64,000 nt of DNA, taken from the NCBI GenBank assembly GCA_030646715.1, contig JAUSLJ010000031.1, positions 1 through 64,000 of the forward strand, read 5' to 3'. A model generated the notes under the pieces. The model saw nothing but the letters and a program-made list of their open reading frames with translations, had not been told where the DNA came from and searched no databases. The first letter of the stretch is position 1. Every line of letters begins with the position of its first letter. Below are positions 1 through 8,584 of this stretch, piece by piece. The translations under genes were made by a program, and so were the position numbers. The stretch is from Agitococcus sp. (GTDB taxonomy: Bacteria > Pseudomonadota > Gammaproteobacteria > Pseudomonadales > Moraxellaceae).

Positions 1-1185
1 GGAACCACGGTCACAGGAAGCGAAGATGACAGCAGTATCAGTGGCGCAGTCCCTGCCGCGAGTGACATCGATGTTGAGAGTGTCACCTATGCCGCGGTAG
101 GCACATTGCCCGCAGGCGTCACATTTAATACCGAGGGCACCTTCTCAGTGGCTCCGCAGGCCTCAGACCAAGGTTTAGATGATGGCGAAAGCCGTGTTGT
201 CACTTTCCAATATGTCGCGAATGACGGCACGGTTAATAGTGCACCGGCCACGGTCACGGTGACCATTCAAGGTAAAAACGACGCCCCCGTGAGCGGCGGC
301 AATATCAACGCCACAGGAAGCGAAGATGACACAGCCATCAATGGCCAAGTCCCTGCAGCGAGTGACATCGATGTAGAGAGTTTAACCTATGCCGCGGTAG
401 GCACATTACCCGCAGGCGTCACGTTCAATACCGATGGCACGTTTTCAGTGACTCCACAGGCTTCAGACCAAAGCTTGGACGAAGGTGAAAGCCGCGTCGT
501 CACGTTCCAATATGTTGCCAATGATGGCACGGTTAACAGCACACCTGCGACAGTCACGGTGACGATCAACGGCATGAATGATGCGCCCGTAGCAGAGAAT
601 GGCTCTGCCAAGGGCAAACCGACTGACGCCGCCATCAACGGTCATGTGACCACGATCGACATTGATACCCACGACCAACCCCTGCTGGCCTACGCTTTGG
701 TGGGCGATTTGCCCAACGGATTAGTCTTCAACAGTGACGGAACCTTCATCTACACGCCGACAGCCGAAGACCAAGCTCTGCTCCCAGGCGAAAGCAGCAC
801 TGTAACCTTCCAGTATCACGCCAACGATGGCACAGTGGACAGCAACACGGCTACCGTGAACATCACCATACGCAACAATACTCCGCCAGTAGTGAGCAAT
901 GTGCAGGTCGAGGGAGATGAAAATGATGGAATTATCAGCGGCAGTGCCGTGGCGACCGATGTTGATGGTGATACGCTGACCTATGTAGTGGATGGTAACA
1001 CCCCGAATGGCTTGGTATTCAACAGCGATGGCAGCTTCAAATACACACCTACTGCAGCCGACCAAGCCCTGAACGACGGCGAAACCAACACCGTGACCTT
1101 CCAGTATCACGCCAACGATGGTTACGAGGACAGCACGCAGGCGACAGTGACCGTCACGGTGAACGGCGTGAATGATGCGCCAGTT
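1..1185 (+). repeat. Tandem VCBS-like repeats, about 297 bp each
   Basis: Four tandem coding repeats. The first two (about 1-288 and 289-585) are nearly identical at DNA level, for example both encode AASDIDVES, GTLPAGVTFNT and VVTFQYVANDG. The third and fourth are diverged. Near identity suggests recent duplication or gene conversion, and repeat number may vary between strains. Further copies probably lie upstream of the window. Confidence 0.85.
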
Positions 1186-4100
1186 GCTTCGGATGATTTC
1201 GCCACGATAACCCGCACTGGCAGCGTCACGGTCAATGTGCTAGGTAATGATTACGATGAGGATACTGGCGATACCCTGACTCTGGTCAGTGCCAGCGGTG
1301 GAACATTCAGCGCGGACGGTAGCATCACCTATGTCTCCGATGGCCGTGTTGGGACACATGCCATTTCCTATGTCGTTGAAGACAGTCAGGGCCATCAATC
1401 GTCCGCGACCCTGTATGTGAATGTTCCCGATGACCGCCGTTCTGCCTATGGTGTGGGTGATCCACACATGCGCTCGTTCGACAGTCTGGGATTCGATTTT
1501 CAAGCTGCTGGTGAGTTCACCCTAGTGCAGGGTACGAACCCAGCGGGCAATTTTGAAATACAGATGCGCACTGAACCCGTCGGCAACAGCACCAGCGTGT
1601 CAGGCATCACTGCCGTCGCCATGAAGTTCGGCAACGAGGGCAGCGAGAATGTCATCAGTGTTTACAACGCGGCCTACAGGCCTGACACGGTTTACATCAA
1701 CGGCCTCGCAACATCACTGGCGACGGGTGAACGCCTTGCCGTGGGCGCAGGCTCGGTTACGCACCGCGTCGACGGCACCTATCTCATCAGTGACGGTCAT
1801 GGTGATGATGTCCTGATCAAGGCGATACACTACAGCCCCACAACGGTCTTTATCGCCAACGACTCAGTTGTGACTGGCATTTTGGGTGATGGCAACGGTA
1901 GCACCAACAATGACCTTCGATTGCGCGACGGAACCGTGATCGACCACATGGCGCTCACCCAGCAGGACTTTTACGATGTCTATGCTGAAAGCTGGCGCGT
2001 CACTGATGCCACGTCGCTGTTTACCTACGATGCTGGCAATAGTACGGCCACATATACCGATCGCGACTTTCCACTGAATCATGTCACCATTAACGACTTT
2101 GACGCCGCCACGGTGGCGGCAGCACAGGCCGCAGCGGAGGCCGCTGGGCTGGTGCCTGGCACCTTCGAGTTCAACTCGGCGGTGCTGGACATTGCCATCA
2201 CAGGCAATGCCGAGGTGGCGACCCTTGCAGCACAGACGGCCAATTTCACCCCCGTCAATGTGACCGCTACTGCAGCGCCTAGCCTGTTAGTGCCCACGGA
2301 TGGCGACGATACCCTCGTGCTAGGCCGCAGCAGCAACATTCTTGATGCTCTGGATGGCGACGACATTGTCTACGGCGGTGAGGGCGATGACATCCTGAGT
2401 GGCAGTGCTGGGGCTGACAATCTCTTTGGCGGTGAGGGAGATGACATCCTGAGTGGCAGCGTTGGGGCTGACAAACTCTACGGCCAAGACGGCAATGATA
2501 CATTGGCTGGCGGCACCGATGCTGACATTCTCGTCGGTAATAACGGCAATGACACCTATGTCTTTAACCGTGGCGATGGCCAAGACTGGATATACAATAA
2601 CGACGAGTCCTACGACGTAGGCTTAGGCCAGTACGTCTATGGTGCTGGCACGGATGTGGTGGAGCTGGGGACTGGTATCACGACAAATGATGTGATCCTG
2701 CGCCGCTCTGGCGATGACCTGATTCTCTATCTGAATGGCACGGGTGGCACTGACCAGTTACGCATCTATAGCCACTTCTCTGGCGGCAGTGTTTCCACTG
2801 ACTTTTATGCCATCGACGAAATCCGTTTCGGTGATGGCACGGTTTGGGATGTTGCCGAAATTGAAAATCGTGCGCTGCTGGCAACCGAGGATGCTGACCT
2901 CTTGTATGGTAACGCTAACGCTAACCTCATTGACGGACTGGGTGGTAATGACGGCATTTACGGCCGAGCAGGCGACGACACCTTAATCGGCGGCACTGGC
3001 AATGACGATTTAAACGGCGAGCAAGGTAACGACAGTCTGATTGGTGGAGATGGTACGGATTATCTATACGGTGATGAAGGCAACGACAGTCTATCTGGCG
3101 GAATGGAATATGACCAACTATACGGTGGCGACGGCAACGATGAATTAAATGGTGCCGAAGGTGATGACAATCTGACTGGCAATGCAGGCAACGACACTTT
3201 CGTCTTCAATCGTGGCGATGGCCATGACATTGTATACAGCTCCGACCAGTCTTACGATACGAATCTAAATCAGTATGTCTACGGTGTGGGTGTGGATGTG
3301 ATCCAGCTGAGTGCAGATATTACGCCAAATGACGTAATCCTACGCCGTTCGGGTGATGACTTGTACATCTACCTCAACGAGGTCAGTGGCACGGCGGATA
3401 GCATCAGGGTTTATCAACACTTCTCGACTGATAGCAATTCGGGCTATTACCAAATTGATGAAATTCGCTTTGCGGACAACACATTCTGGAACGTGTCAGA
3501 AATTGAAGTGCGCGCCCTGCTAGCCACAGAAGGTGACGATGTACTGTATGGCAACGACAACGCTAACCTCATTGACGGACTGGGTGGTGATGACGAGATT
3601 CAGGGGCGAGTAGGCGATGACACCTTAATCGGTGGCAGTGGCAACGACGAGTTGTACGGTGAACAAGGTAACGACAGCCTGTCAGGCGGATTAGAATCTG
3701 ACAATCTGTACGGTGGCGATGGTAACGATGTATTAAACGGCAATGACGGTGATGATTATCTGGTTGGCAACGAAGGCAACGACACCTTCGTCTTCAATCG
3801 TGGCGATGGCCGTGACACCGTATACAGCAATGACTACTTCTACGATGCGGGTCATGGTCAGTATGTCTACGGTGCGGGTGTGGATGTGATCCAACTGGGT
3901 GGAGATATTACGACAGAGGACGTGATCCTGCGCCGTTCGGGTGATGACTTATACATTTACCTCGACGAGGTCAGTGGCACGGCAAATGGCATCAGGGTTT
4001 ACCAACACTTCTCGACAGACAGCACTACGGGCTTTTACCAAATTGATGAAATTCGCTTTGCGGACAACACGGTCTGGAACGTGTCAGACATTGAAGTGCG

Positions 4101-7100
4101 GGCGCTATTGGCCACTGAAGGTGACGATTCAGTTTTTGGCAACGACAAGGCTAACCTCATTGACGGACTCGGTGGTAATGACAGCATTCAAGGCCGAGCA
4201 GGCGACGACACCTTAATTGGTGGCAGTGGTAATGACAATTTGAACGGCGAGCAAGGTAACGACAGCCTGAGTGGCGGTGATGGTACGGATTACCTGTACG
4301 GCGGTGAAGGCAGCGATACCTTTGTCTTTAATAGTGGCGATGGTTATGACACAGTGTACAGCTATGACGAGTCTTACGATGCGGATCTAGGTCAGCACTT
4401 CTACGGAGTTGGTCAGGATGTCATCCAGTTAGGTGCGGACATTGCGCCGTCTGATCTAACGTTCCGTCAGTATGGCGATAATTTGACCATCACGATCAAC
4501 GGAACGACAGACAGCCTGAACGTTTACGGATATTTCTCGACTAATGCCTTTTGGCAAATAGATGAAATTCGTTTCACGGATGGCAGTGGCACGGTGATGA
4601 GACTGGCTGATGTCAGTGCCGTGCTGTTGACAACTATCCCAACCGATGGCGACGACCATCTAGTGGGAAGTGATATTGATGAGTTCATTGGTGGACGCGC
4701 TGGCAATGACTTGATTGAAGGCTTGGGGGGGGAGGATAACCTTCAAGGCGAAGATGGACAGGATACTTTGTTCGGTGGAGCAGGCAATGACACCCTGCAT
4801 GGTTATGGCTTTGTCCAAGTCGGGGTAAATCAGTGGGATCGCGTTGATGATGGCGCGGCTGATGAGTTGTATGGTGACGCAGGTGATGATTACTTATCTG
4901 CAGGTGCAGGTGACGACTTGCTTGACGGCGGCACAGATGATGACGAACTTGAAGGTAATGCTGGTGACGATACCCTTACAGGTGGCAGTGGCAATGACTA
5001 TATGAGTGGCGGTTTAGGCGATGACACCTTTATTTTCAATGTAGGCGATGGCAACGATGAAATTGATATGGACGCCGATAGTGGTAGCCTAATAAATGTT
5101 CCTGGTTTTGACATCATCCGCTTTGAAGGTATTAACCGTGACCACGCTCTAATAACCCGTGAAGGCCTCGATTTAGTAGTCAGCTTACTGGACAATAACG
5201 GTAATGCGACTGCTGATAGCGTGCGGGTTTATGGCCATTTTTATGATGATGCGGTAGCAGGTTATGGCTTTGGTAGTTATGCGATCAGTCAATTAGTTTT
5301 TTCCGACCAAACGGTCTCAGATTTTAGTTTGCTTGATGGTGAAAGTGGTTTAGTAACCTACGGTGATGCCAATAATAATTCTTTCACGGGTGGTGTTGAC
5401 AGTGACATTTTGTTTGGTGGAGGAGGTGACGATACGCTTAACGGTGGCACAGGTGATGATGAGATGTTGGGTGGAGTTGGTAGTGACGCTCTTAATGGCG
5501 ACTCAGGTGATGATGGGCTAGAAGGGGAAGATGGTAATGATATTATTAACGGTGGCACGGGTGATGATGAGCTGAGCGGTGGTGAAGGCAATGATACTTT
5601 CATTTATAACTACGGCACAGACGGAAGAGATTCTATATATATAGACGAGCCCAGCACGAACACCGATGTGGACACCTACAAAATTATTAATGCCCCCGTG
5701 TCAGGCCAAACCATTATCTACTCTCTGGAAGGGGAGTGGGATAGCTACCCTAATTTGATTATTCAAGTAGGTAACAGCGTCCCAACACAAGGAATGTACA
5801 TTGAAAACTTCTTCGATAAAGATATCAATGGAAATGTTATTCTCAGTGCAGCGGCGGCAAATGATCTGTTTATTGTCTATTCCGATAATGGTGTTATCGA
5901 ACTAAGTCGTATGACAGGTCAGCAACTTTTTGAGGCTTATTTTACTGCCCCGCTGACTGTATTTACAGGCAATGGCCTAGTTGATGGAGATAATAACAAT
6001 AACCAAGTTGAGGGCGGTAGTGGTAAAGATTTAGTTCGTGGTTTTGCTGGGAATGACATACTTAAAGGTTTTGGTGGCGATGACGGTCTGCAAGGATGGG
6101 ATGGTCAAGATACTTTGTTTGGTGGTGATGGAAATGATAGTTTGACAGGTTTGGCTTTTATAGACATCAACCCCGACCCTATTATTACCGATTGGCAAAC
6201 TACGGATGATGGTGCGGCAGATGAGTTGCACGGTGAAGCAGGCAATGATTGGTTGGAAGGTGGGGCTGGTGACAACATCTTGGATGGCGGCACAGGTGAT
6301 GACGCACTTGAAGGTGGTGCAGGTGACGACACGCTCATCGGAGGCAGTGGCAATGACTATATGATTGGAGATTTTGGCGATGACACCTTTATTTTCAACC
6401 TCAGTGACGGTAGCGATGAAATTGATATGGGCACCGATAGTGATGGCCTAAACGTTCCAGGTATTGACATCATCCGCTTTGAAGGCATTAACCGTGACCA
6501 TGCTCAAATTACCCGTGAAAGCCTTCATTTAGTTGTTAATCTGATTGATGATAATGGCAATGCGACGGGTGATAGGGTTCAGGTAAACGGTCATTTTTAT
6601 AACGAAGCGGTAGCTGGTTATGGCTTTGGTAGTTTAGCAATCAGTCAATTAGTGTTTGCCGACCAAACGGTGTCAGATTTTAGTTCGCTTGATGGTGAAA
6701 GTGGTTTAGTAGGCTACGGTAATGCCAATGATAACTTTTTCACGGGTAGTGCTGACAGTGATGTTTTGTTTGGTTCAGGCGGTAACGACACGCTTAATGG
6801 TGGTGCAGGTGATGATGAGCTGGGCGGTGGTGAAGGCAATGACACTTTTATTTACAACTACGGCACAGACGGCAATGATGGGGTATTTGATACTGAGGAC
6901 GACGACGGTATAGATACCTACAAGTTGTTGAATGCTCCAGCAAACACAAACGCAGATACTGACACTCACCTTACTTTTGAACTGGATGGTTTAGACGATG
7001 GCCGCCCCAATTTGTTTATCCAAATTGGTGACGATGCAAGTCAAGGCATTTTGATTGATGACTTTTTTACCAAAGATTATCAGACCAATCAGGTGACGGG

Positions 7101-7209
7101 TGTTACAGCAGGCTCGGTAGATGATGTCTTTATTGTTTATACAGATAATGGCACTACGGAGTTAGGCCGTTTAACAGGTCAAGATATCTATGACAAGTAT
7201 TTTGCGTAA
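1..7209 (+). CDS. Giant VCBS/RTX surface protein (3' part, T1SS substrate)
   Basis: The reading frame is open from base 1, so the start lies upstream; about 2402 residues are visible. Order: four ~100-residue VCBS/cadherin-like repeats with NDAPV linkers (bases 1-1185); a von Willebrand type D-like domain starting at GDPHMRSFDS (base 1456) and running to about 2050; then many glycine/aspartate RTX nonapeptides of the GGxGxDxLx type (2290 to about 6850). The RTX blocks alternate with beta-rich modules (NDTFVFNRGDG, DEIRFADN) of the haemolysin-type calcium-binding-related kind. The acidic tail ending in YDKYFA fits an uncleaved C-terminal type I secretion signal. RTX repeats bind calcium and fold outside the cell. 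The adjacent exporter genes make this their likely substrate, probably a LapA/BapA-like adhesin. The function as adhesin is inferred; no LapD/LapG-like genes are in view. Confidence 0.93.
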   Translation, partial: GTTVTGSEDDSSISGAVPAASDIDVESVTYAAVGTLPAGVTFNTEGTFSVAPQASDQGLDDGESRVVTFQYVANDGTVNSAPATVTVTIQGKNDAPVSGGNINATGSEDDTAINGQVPAASDIDVESLTYAAVGTLPAGVTFNTDGTFSVTPQASDQSLDEGESRVVTFQYVANDGTVNSTPATVTVTINGMNDAPVAENGSAKGKPTDAAINGHVTTIDIDTHDQPLLAYALVGDLPNGLVFNSDGTFIYTPTAEDQALLPGESSTVTFQYHANDGTVDSNTATVNITIRNNTPPVVSNVQVEGDENDGIISGSAVATDVDGDTLTYVVDGNTPNGLVFNSDGSFKYTPTAADQALNDGETNTVTFQYHANDGYEDSTQATVTVTVNGVNDAPVASDDFATITRTGSVTVNVLGNDYDEDTGDTLTLVSASGGTFSADGSITYVSDGRVGTHAISYVVEDSQGHQSSATLYVNVPDDRRSAYGVGDPHMRSFDSLGFDFQAAGEFTLVQGTNPAGNFEIQMRTEPVGNSTSVSGITAVAMKFGNEGSENVISVYNAAYRPDTVYINGLATSLATGERLAVGAGSVTHRVDGTYLISDGHGDDVLIKAIHYSPTTVFIANDSVVTGILGDGNGSTNNDLRLRDGTVIDHMALTQQDFYDVYAESWRVTDATSLFTYDAGNSTATYTDRDFPLNHVTINDFDAATVAAAQAAAEAAGLVPGTFEFNSAVLDIAITGNAEVATLAAQTANFTPVNVTATAAPSLLVPTDGDDTLVLGRSSNILDALDGDDIVYGGEGDDILSGSAGADNLFGGEGDDILSGSVGADKLYGQDGNDTLAGGTDADILVGNNGNDTYVFNRGDGQDWIYNNDESYDVGLGQYVYGAGTDVVELGTGITTNDVILRRSGDDLILYLNGTGGTDQLRIYSHFSGGSVSTDFYAIDEIRFGDGTVWDVAEIENRALLATEDADLLYGNANANLIDGLGGNDGIYGRAGDDTLIGGTGNDDLNGEQGNDSLIGGDGTDYLYGDEGNDSLSGGMEYDQLYGGDGNDELNGAEGDDNLTGNAGNDTFVFNRGDGHDIVYSSDQSYDTNLNQYVYGVGVDVIQLSADITPNDVILRRSGDDLYIYLNEVSGTADSIRVYQHFSTDSNSGYYQIDEIRFADNTFWNVSEIEVRALLATEGDDVLYGNDNANLIDGLGGDDEIQGRVGDDTLIGGSGNDELYGEQGNDSLSGGLESDNLYGGDGNDVLNGNDGDDYLVGNEGNDTFVFNRGDGRDTVYSNDYFYDAGHGQYVYGAGVDVIQLGGDITTEDVILRRSGDDLYIYLDEVSGTANGIRVYQHFSTDSTTGFYQIDEIRFADNTVWNVSDIEVRALLATEGDDSVFGNDKANLIDGLGGNDSIQGRAGDDTLIGGSGNDNLNGEQGNDSLSGGDGTDYLYGGEGSDTFVFNSGDGYDTVYSYDESYDADLGQHFYGVGQDVIQLGADIAPSDLTFRQYGDNLTITINGTTDSLNVYGYFSTNAFWQIDEIRFTDGSGTVMRLADVSAVLLTTIPTDGDDHLVGSDIDEFIGGRAGNDLIEGLGGEDNLQGEDGQDTLFGGAGNDTLHGYGFVQVGVNQWDRVDDGAADELYGDAGDDYLSAGAGDDLLDGGTDDDELEGNAGDDTLTGGSGNDYMSGGLGDDTFIFNVGDGNDEIDMDADSGSLINVPGFDIIRFEGINRDHALITREGLDLVVSLLDNNGNATADSVRVYGHFYDDAVAGYGFGSYAISQLVFSDQTVSDFSLLDGESGLVTYGDANNNSFTGGVDSDILFGGGGDDTLNGGTGDDEMLGGVGSDALNGDSGDDGLEGEDGNDIINGGTGDDELSGGEGNDTFIYNYGTDGRDSIYIDEPSTNTDVDTYKIINAPVSGQTIIYSLEGEWDSYPNLIIQVGNSVPTQGMYIENFFDKDINGNVILSAAAANDLFIVYSDNGVIELSRMTGQQLFEAYFTAPLTVFTGNGLVDGDNNNNQVEGGSGKDLVRGFAGNDILKGFGGDDGLQGWDGQDTLFGGDGNDSLTGLAFIDINPDPIITDWQTTDDGAADELHGEAGNDWLEGGAGDNILDGGTGDDALEGGAGDDTLIGGSGNDYMIGDFGDDTFIFNLSDGSDEIDMGTDSDGLNVPGIDIIRFEGINRDHAQITRESLHLVVNLIDDNGNATGDRVQVNGHFYNEAVAGYGFGSLAISQLVFADQTVSDFSSLDGESGLVGYGNANDNFFTGSADSDVLFGSGGNDTLNGGAGDDELGGGEGNDTFIYNYGTDGNDGVFDTEDDDGIDTYKLLNAPANTNADTDTHLTFELDGLDDGRPNLFIQIGDDASQGILIDDFFTKDYQTNQVTGVTAGSVDDVFIVYTDNGTTELGRLTGQDIYDKYFA
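2287..6870 (+). repeat. RTX module array with nested long repeats
   Basis: Calcium-binding nonapeptide blocks alternate with long spacer modules. The LLATE(G/D)D block recurs near 2875, 3517 and 4105 (intervals about 642 and 588 bp). A larger superunit (NDLIEGLGG...DDGAADEL...NYGTDG) starts near 4702 and again near 6049, about 1347 bp or 449 codons apart. The in-frame repeats indicate growth of the gene by segmental duplication. Confidence 0.8.
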
Positions 7210-7222
7210 CTAAAAAGGTGTT

Positions 7223-7255
7223 AAACAAGGCTTGGATTTACCAAGCCTTGTTTTA
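7223..7255 (+). terminator. Rho-independent terminator after the RTX gene
   Basis: A perfect 13-bp stem (AAACAAGGCTTGG / CCAAGCCTTGTTT) with a 5-nt loop, followed by a short T run. It begins 13 bp after the RTX stop codon and separates the abundant adhesin transcript from the secretion genes. Confidence 0.85.
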
Positions 7256-7324
7256 TTGGCAAGTATCATCGTTTTTAGTCGCCTTACGGAGCATTTCAAA
7301 ATTCGTCTTTTCTGTGGTTCATCC

Positions 7325-8584
7325 GTGTTGCGGTGTTTAGTCGTCGTTAATATTTTTCTGTTCATGGGCACTGCAAGTGCTGAGTCTTTATCATTTGGTA
7401 AAGCTTTAACTCTCGTTTGGCAAAACCATCCAGATGTTCGCAAAGCAGAAGCGGCTGTCAATGCCTCTGGTTATGACAAAACGGCAGCGTATGCAGGCTT
7501 TTTTCCCTACTTACAAACCGATATGGTGCGTGGCAGCCAAAGTAAAGACGATTATGTTGTACGTGCGGTATTACCGCTGTGGAGCGGTGGCCAAACGCTG
7601 GCGAGTGTCGATGCCGCCAAAGCCGCGCAAAATATGGCATTGGCCGATCTGCAACGTACGCGCTTGCAATTAGCCTTACGGTTGACGGATGTCTATTTTT
7701 CAGCACTGGCTTATAAAGAGCAAGATGGGTTATGGCGACAGTATGTCGATAAACTCACCAATTTACATGGCATGATTCAACGCCGTGCTACGTCTGGCGT
7801 GTCACCACAAGCTGATGTGATGAGCATTTTGAGTCGTCTGCGCCAAGCTGATGCCAGTGCCGAGTTAAACCGCGCCAGTTTAGCCGCCGCCGAAACACAG
7901 CTGGCAGCATTGTTGGGGACAACAACAGAGTCGCTTTTTTGGCCTCAGAACGCATTATTGACACAAGATGAAATCTCCACGGCTTTAGCACGAGCAATGG
8001 TAGAGCATCCCGATTTAACCTTTGCCGCACAAACTATTACTCGAGAGCAAGCTGATACCCGTATGAAACGTGCAGGGTTGTCCCCTGAATTGTCATTACG
8101 TTATGTTAAACCGTTTGGTTCAGACAGCAGCAATAACACCTCCGAAACACAAATAGTGCTGCAATATCAATCAGATAATGGCCTTAAAGCCTATCAAGCA
8201 TGGAAGTCAGGCGAACAACGGGTAGACGGTGCGCGTGCATCACTTGAAACGGCTCGTTTAGAGGTAACATCTGCCATCAATTTAGCTAGGGCAGAAATAT
8301 ATGCCTCAACTGCACAATTAAACTATCAATCGGAGGCAGTATTAGCATCGGATGCGGTGATAGACAGTTTTTTGCGGCAATTTGAAGCGGGGCGAAAGTC
8401 GTGGTTAGAAGTGTTAAACGCTCAACGTGAAGCCTTGGATACCCGTATGGCACAAGTCCAGCAACGACGCAGTTTGTGGCAGGCCAATACCCGTCTCGCC
8501 TTGCATGGGCTGTATTGGGATAATCTCGTGCATGATCCTGAGCAACCACCAACAACCATAATTGCGCCTGAGCAAACACCATGA
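7325..8584 (+). CDS. TolC-family outer-membrane factor of type I secretion
   Basis: This is the outer-membrane channel of the type I secretion system encoded here. The product has the long alpha-helical heptad-rich body of TolC/OEP proteins with the typical internal duplication, for example the AKAAQNMALADLQ and FEAGRKSWLEVLNAQREALD segments. A signal peptide (LRCLVVVNIFLFMGTASA, cut before ES) follows a GTG at 7325, which is the start chosen here. The frame is open further back to a TTG at 7232, but that codon lies inside the preceding terminator stem, so it is an unlikely start. From 7325 the product is 419 aa, normal for the family. Its stop overlaps the next start by 4 bp (ATGA), so translation is coupled. 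Confidence 0.85.
   Translation: MLRCLVVVNIFLFMGTASAESLSFGKALTLVWQNHPDVRKAEAAVNASGYDKTAAYAGFFPYLQTDMVRGSQSKDDYVVRAVLPLWSGGQTLASVDAAKAAQNMALADLQRTRLQLALRLTDVYFSALAYKEQDGLWRQYVDKLTNLHGMIQRRATSGVSPQADVMSILSRLRQADASAELNRASLAAAETQLAALLGTTTESLFWPQNALLTQDEISTALARAMVEHPDLTFAAQTITREQADTRMKRAGLSPELSLRYVKPFGSDSSNNTSETQIVLQYQSDNGLKAYQAWKSGEQRVDGARASLETARLEVTSAINLARAEIYASTAQLNYQSEAVLASDAVIDSFLRQFEAGRKSWLEVLNAQREALDTRMAQVQQRRSLWQANTRLALHGLYWDNLVHDPEQPPTTIIAPEQTP

Noticed and set aside
1-1185. Regularly spaced near-identical repeats that could look like a CRISPR array
   Set aside because: The period is about 297 bp and fully in frame; they are protein repeats.
387-1503. Several open minus-strand frames inside the RTX gene
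   Set aside because: They mirror the repeat coding sequence and have no start signals or family resemblance.
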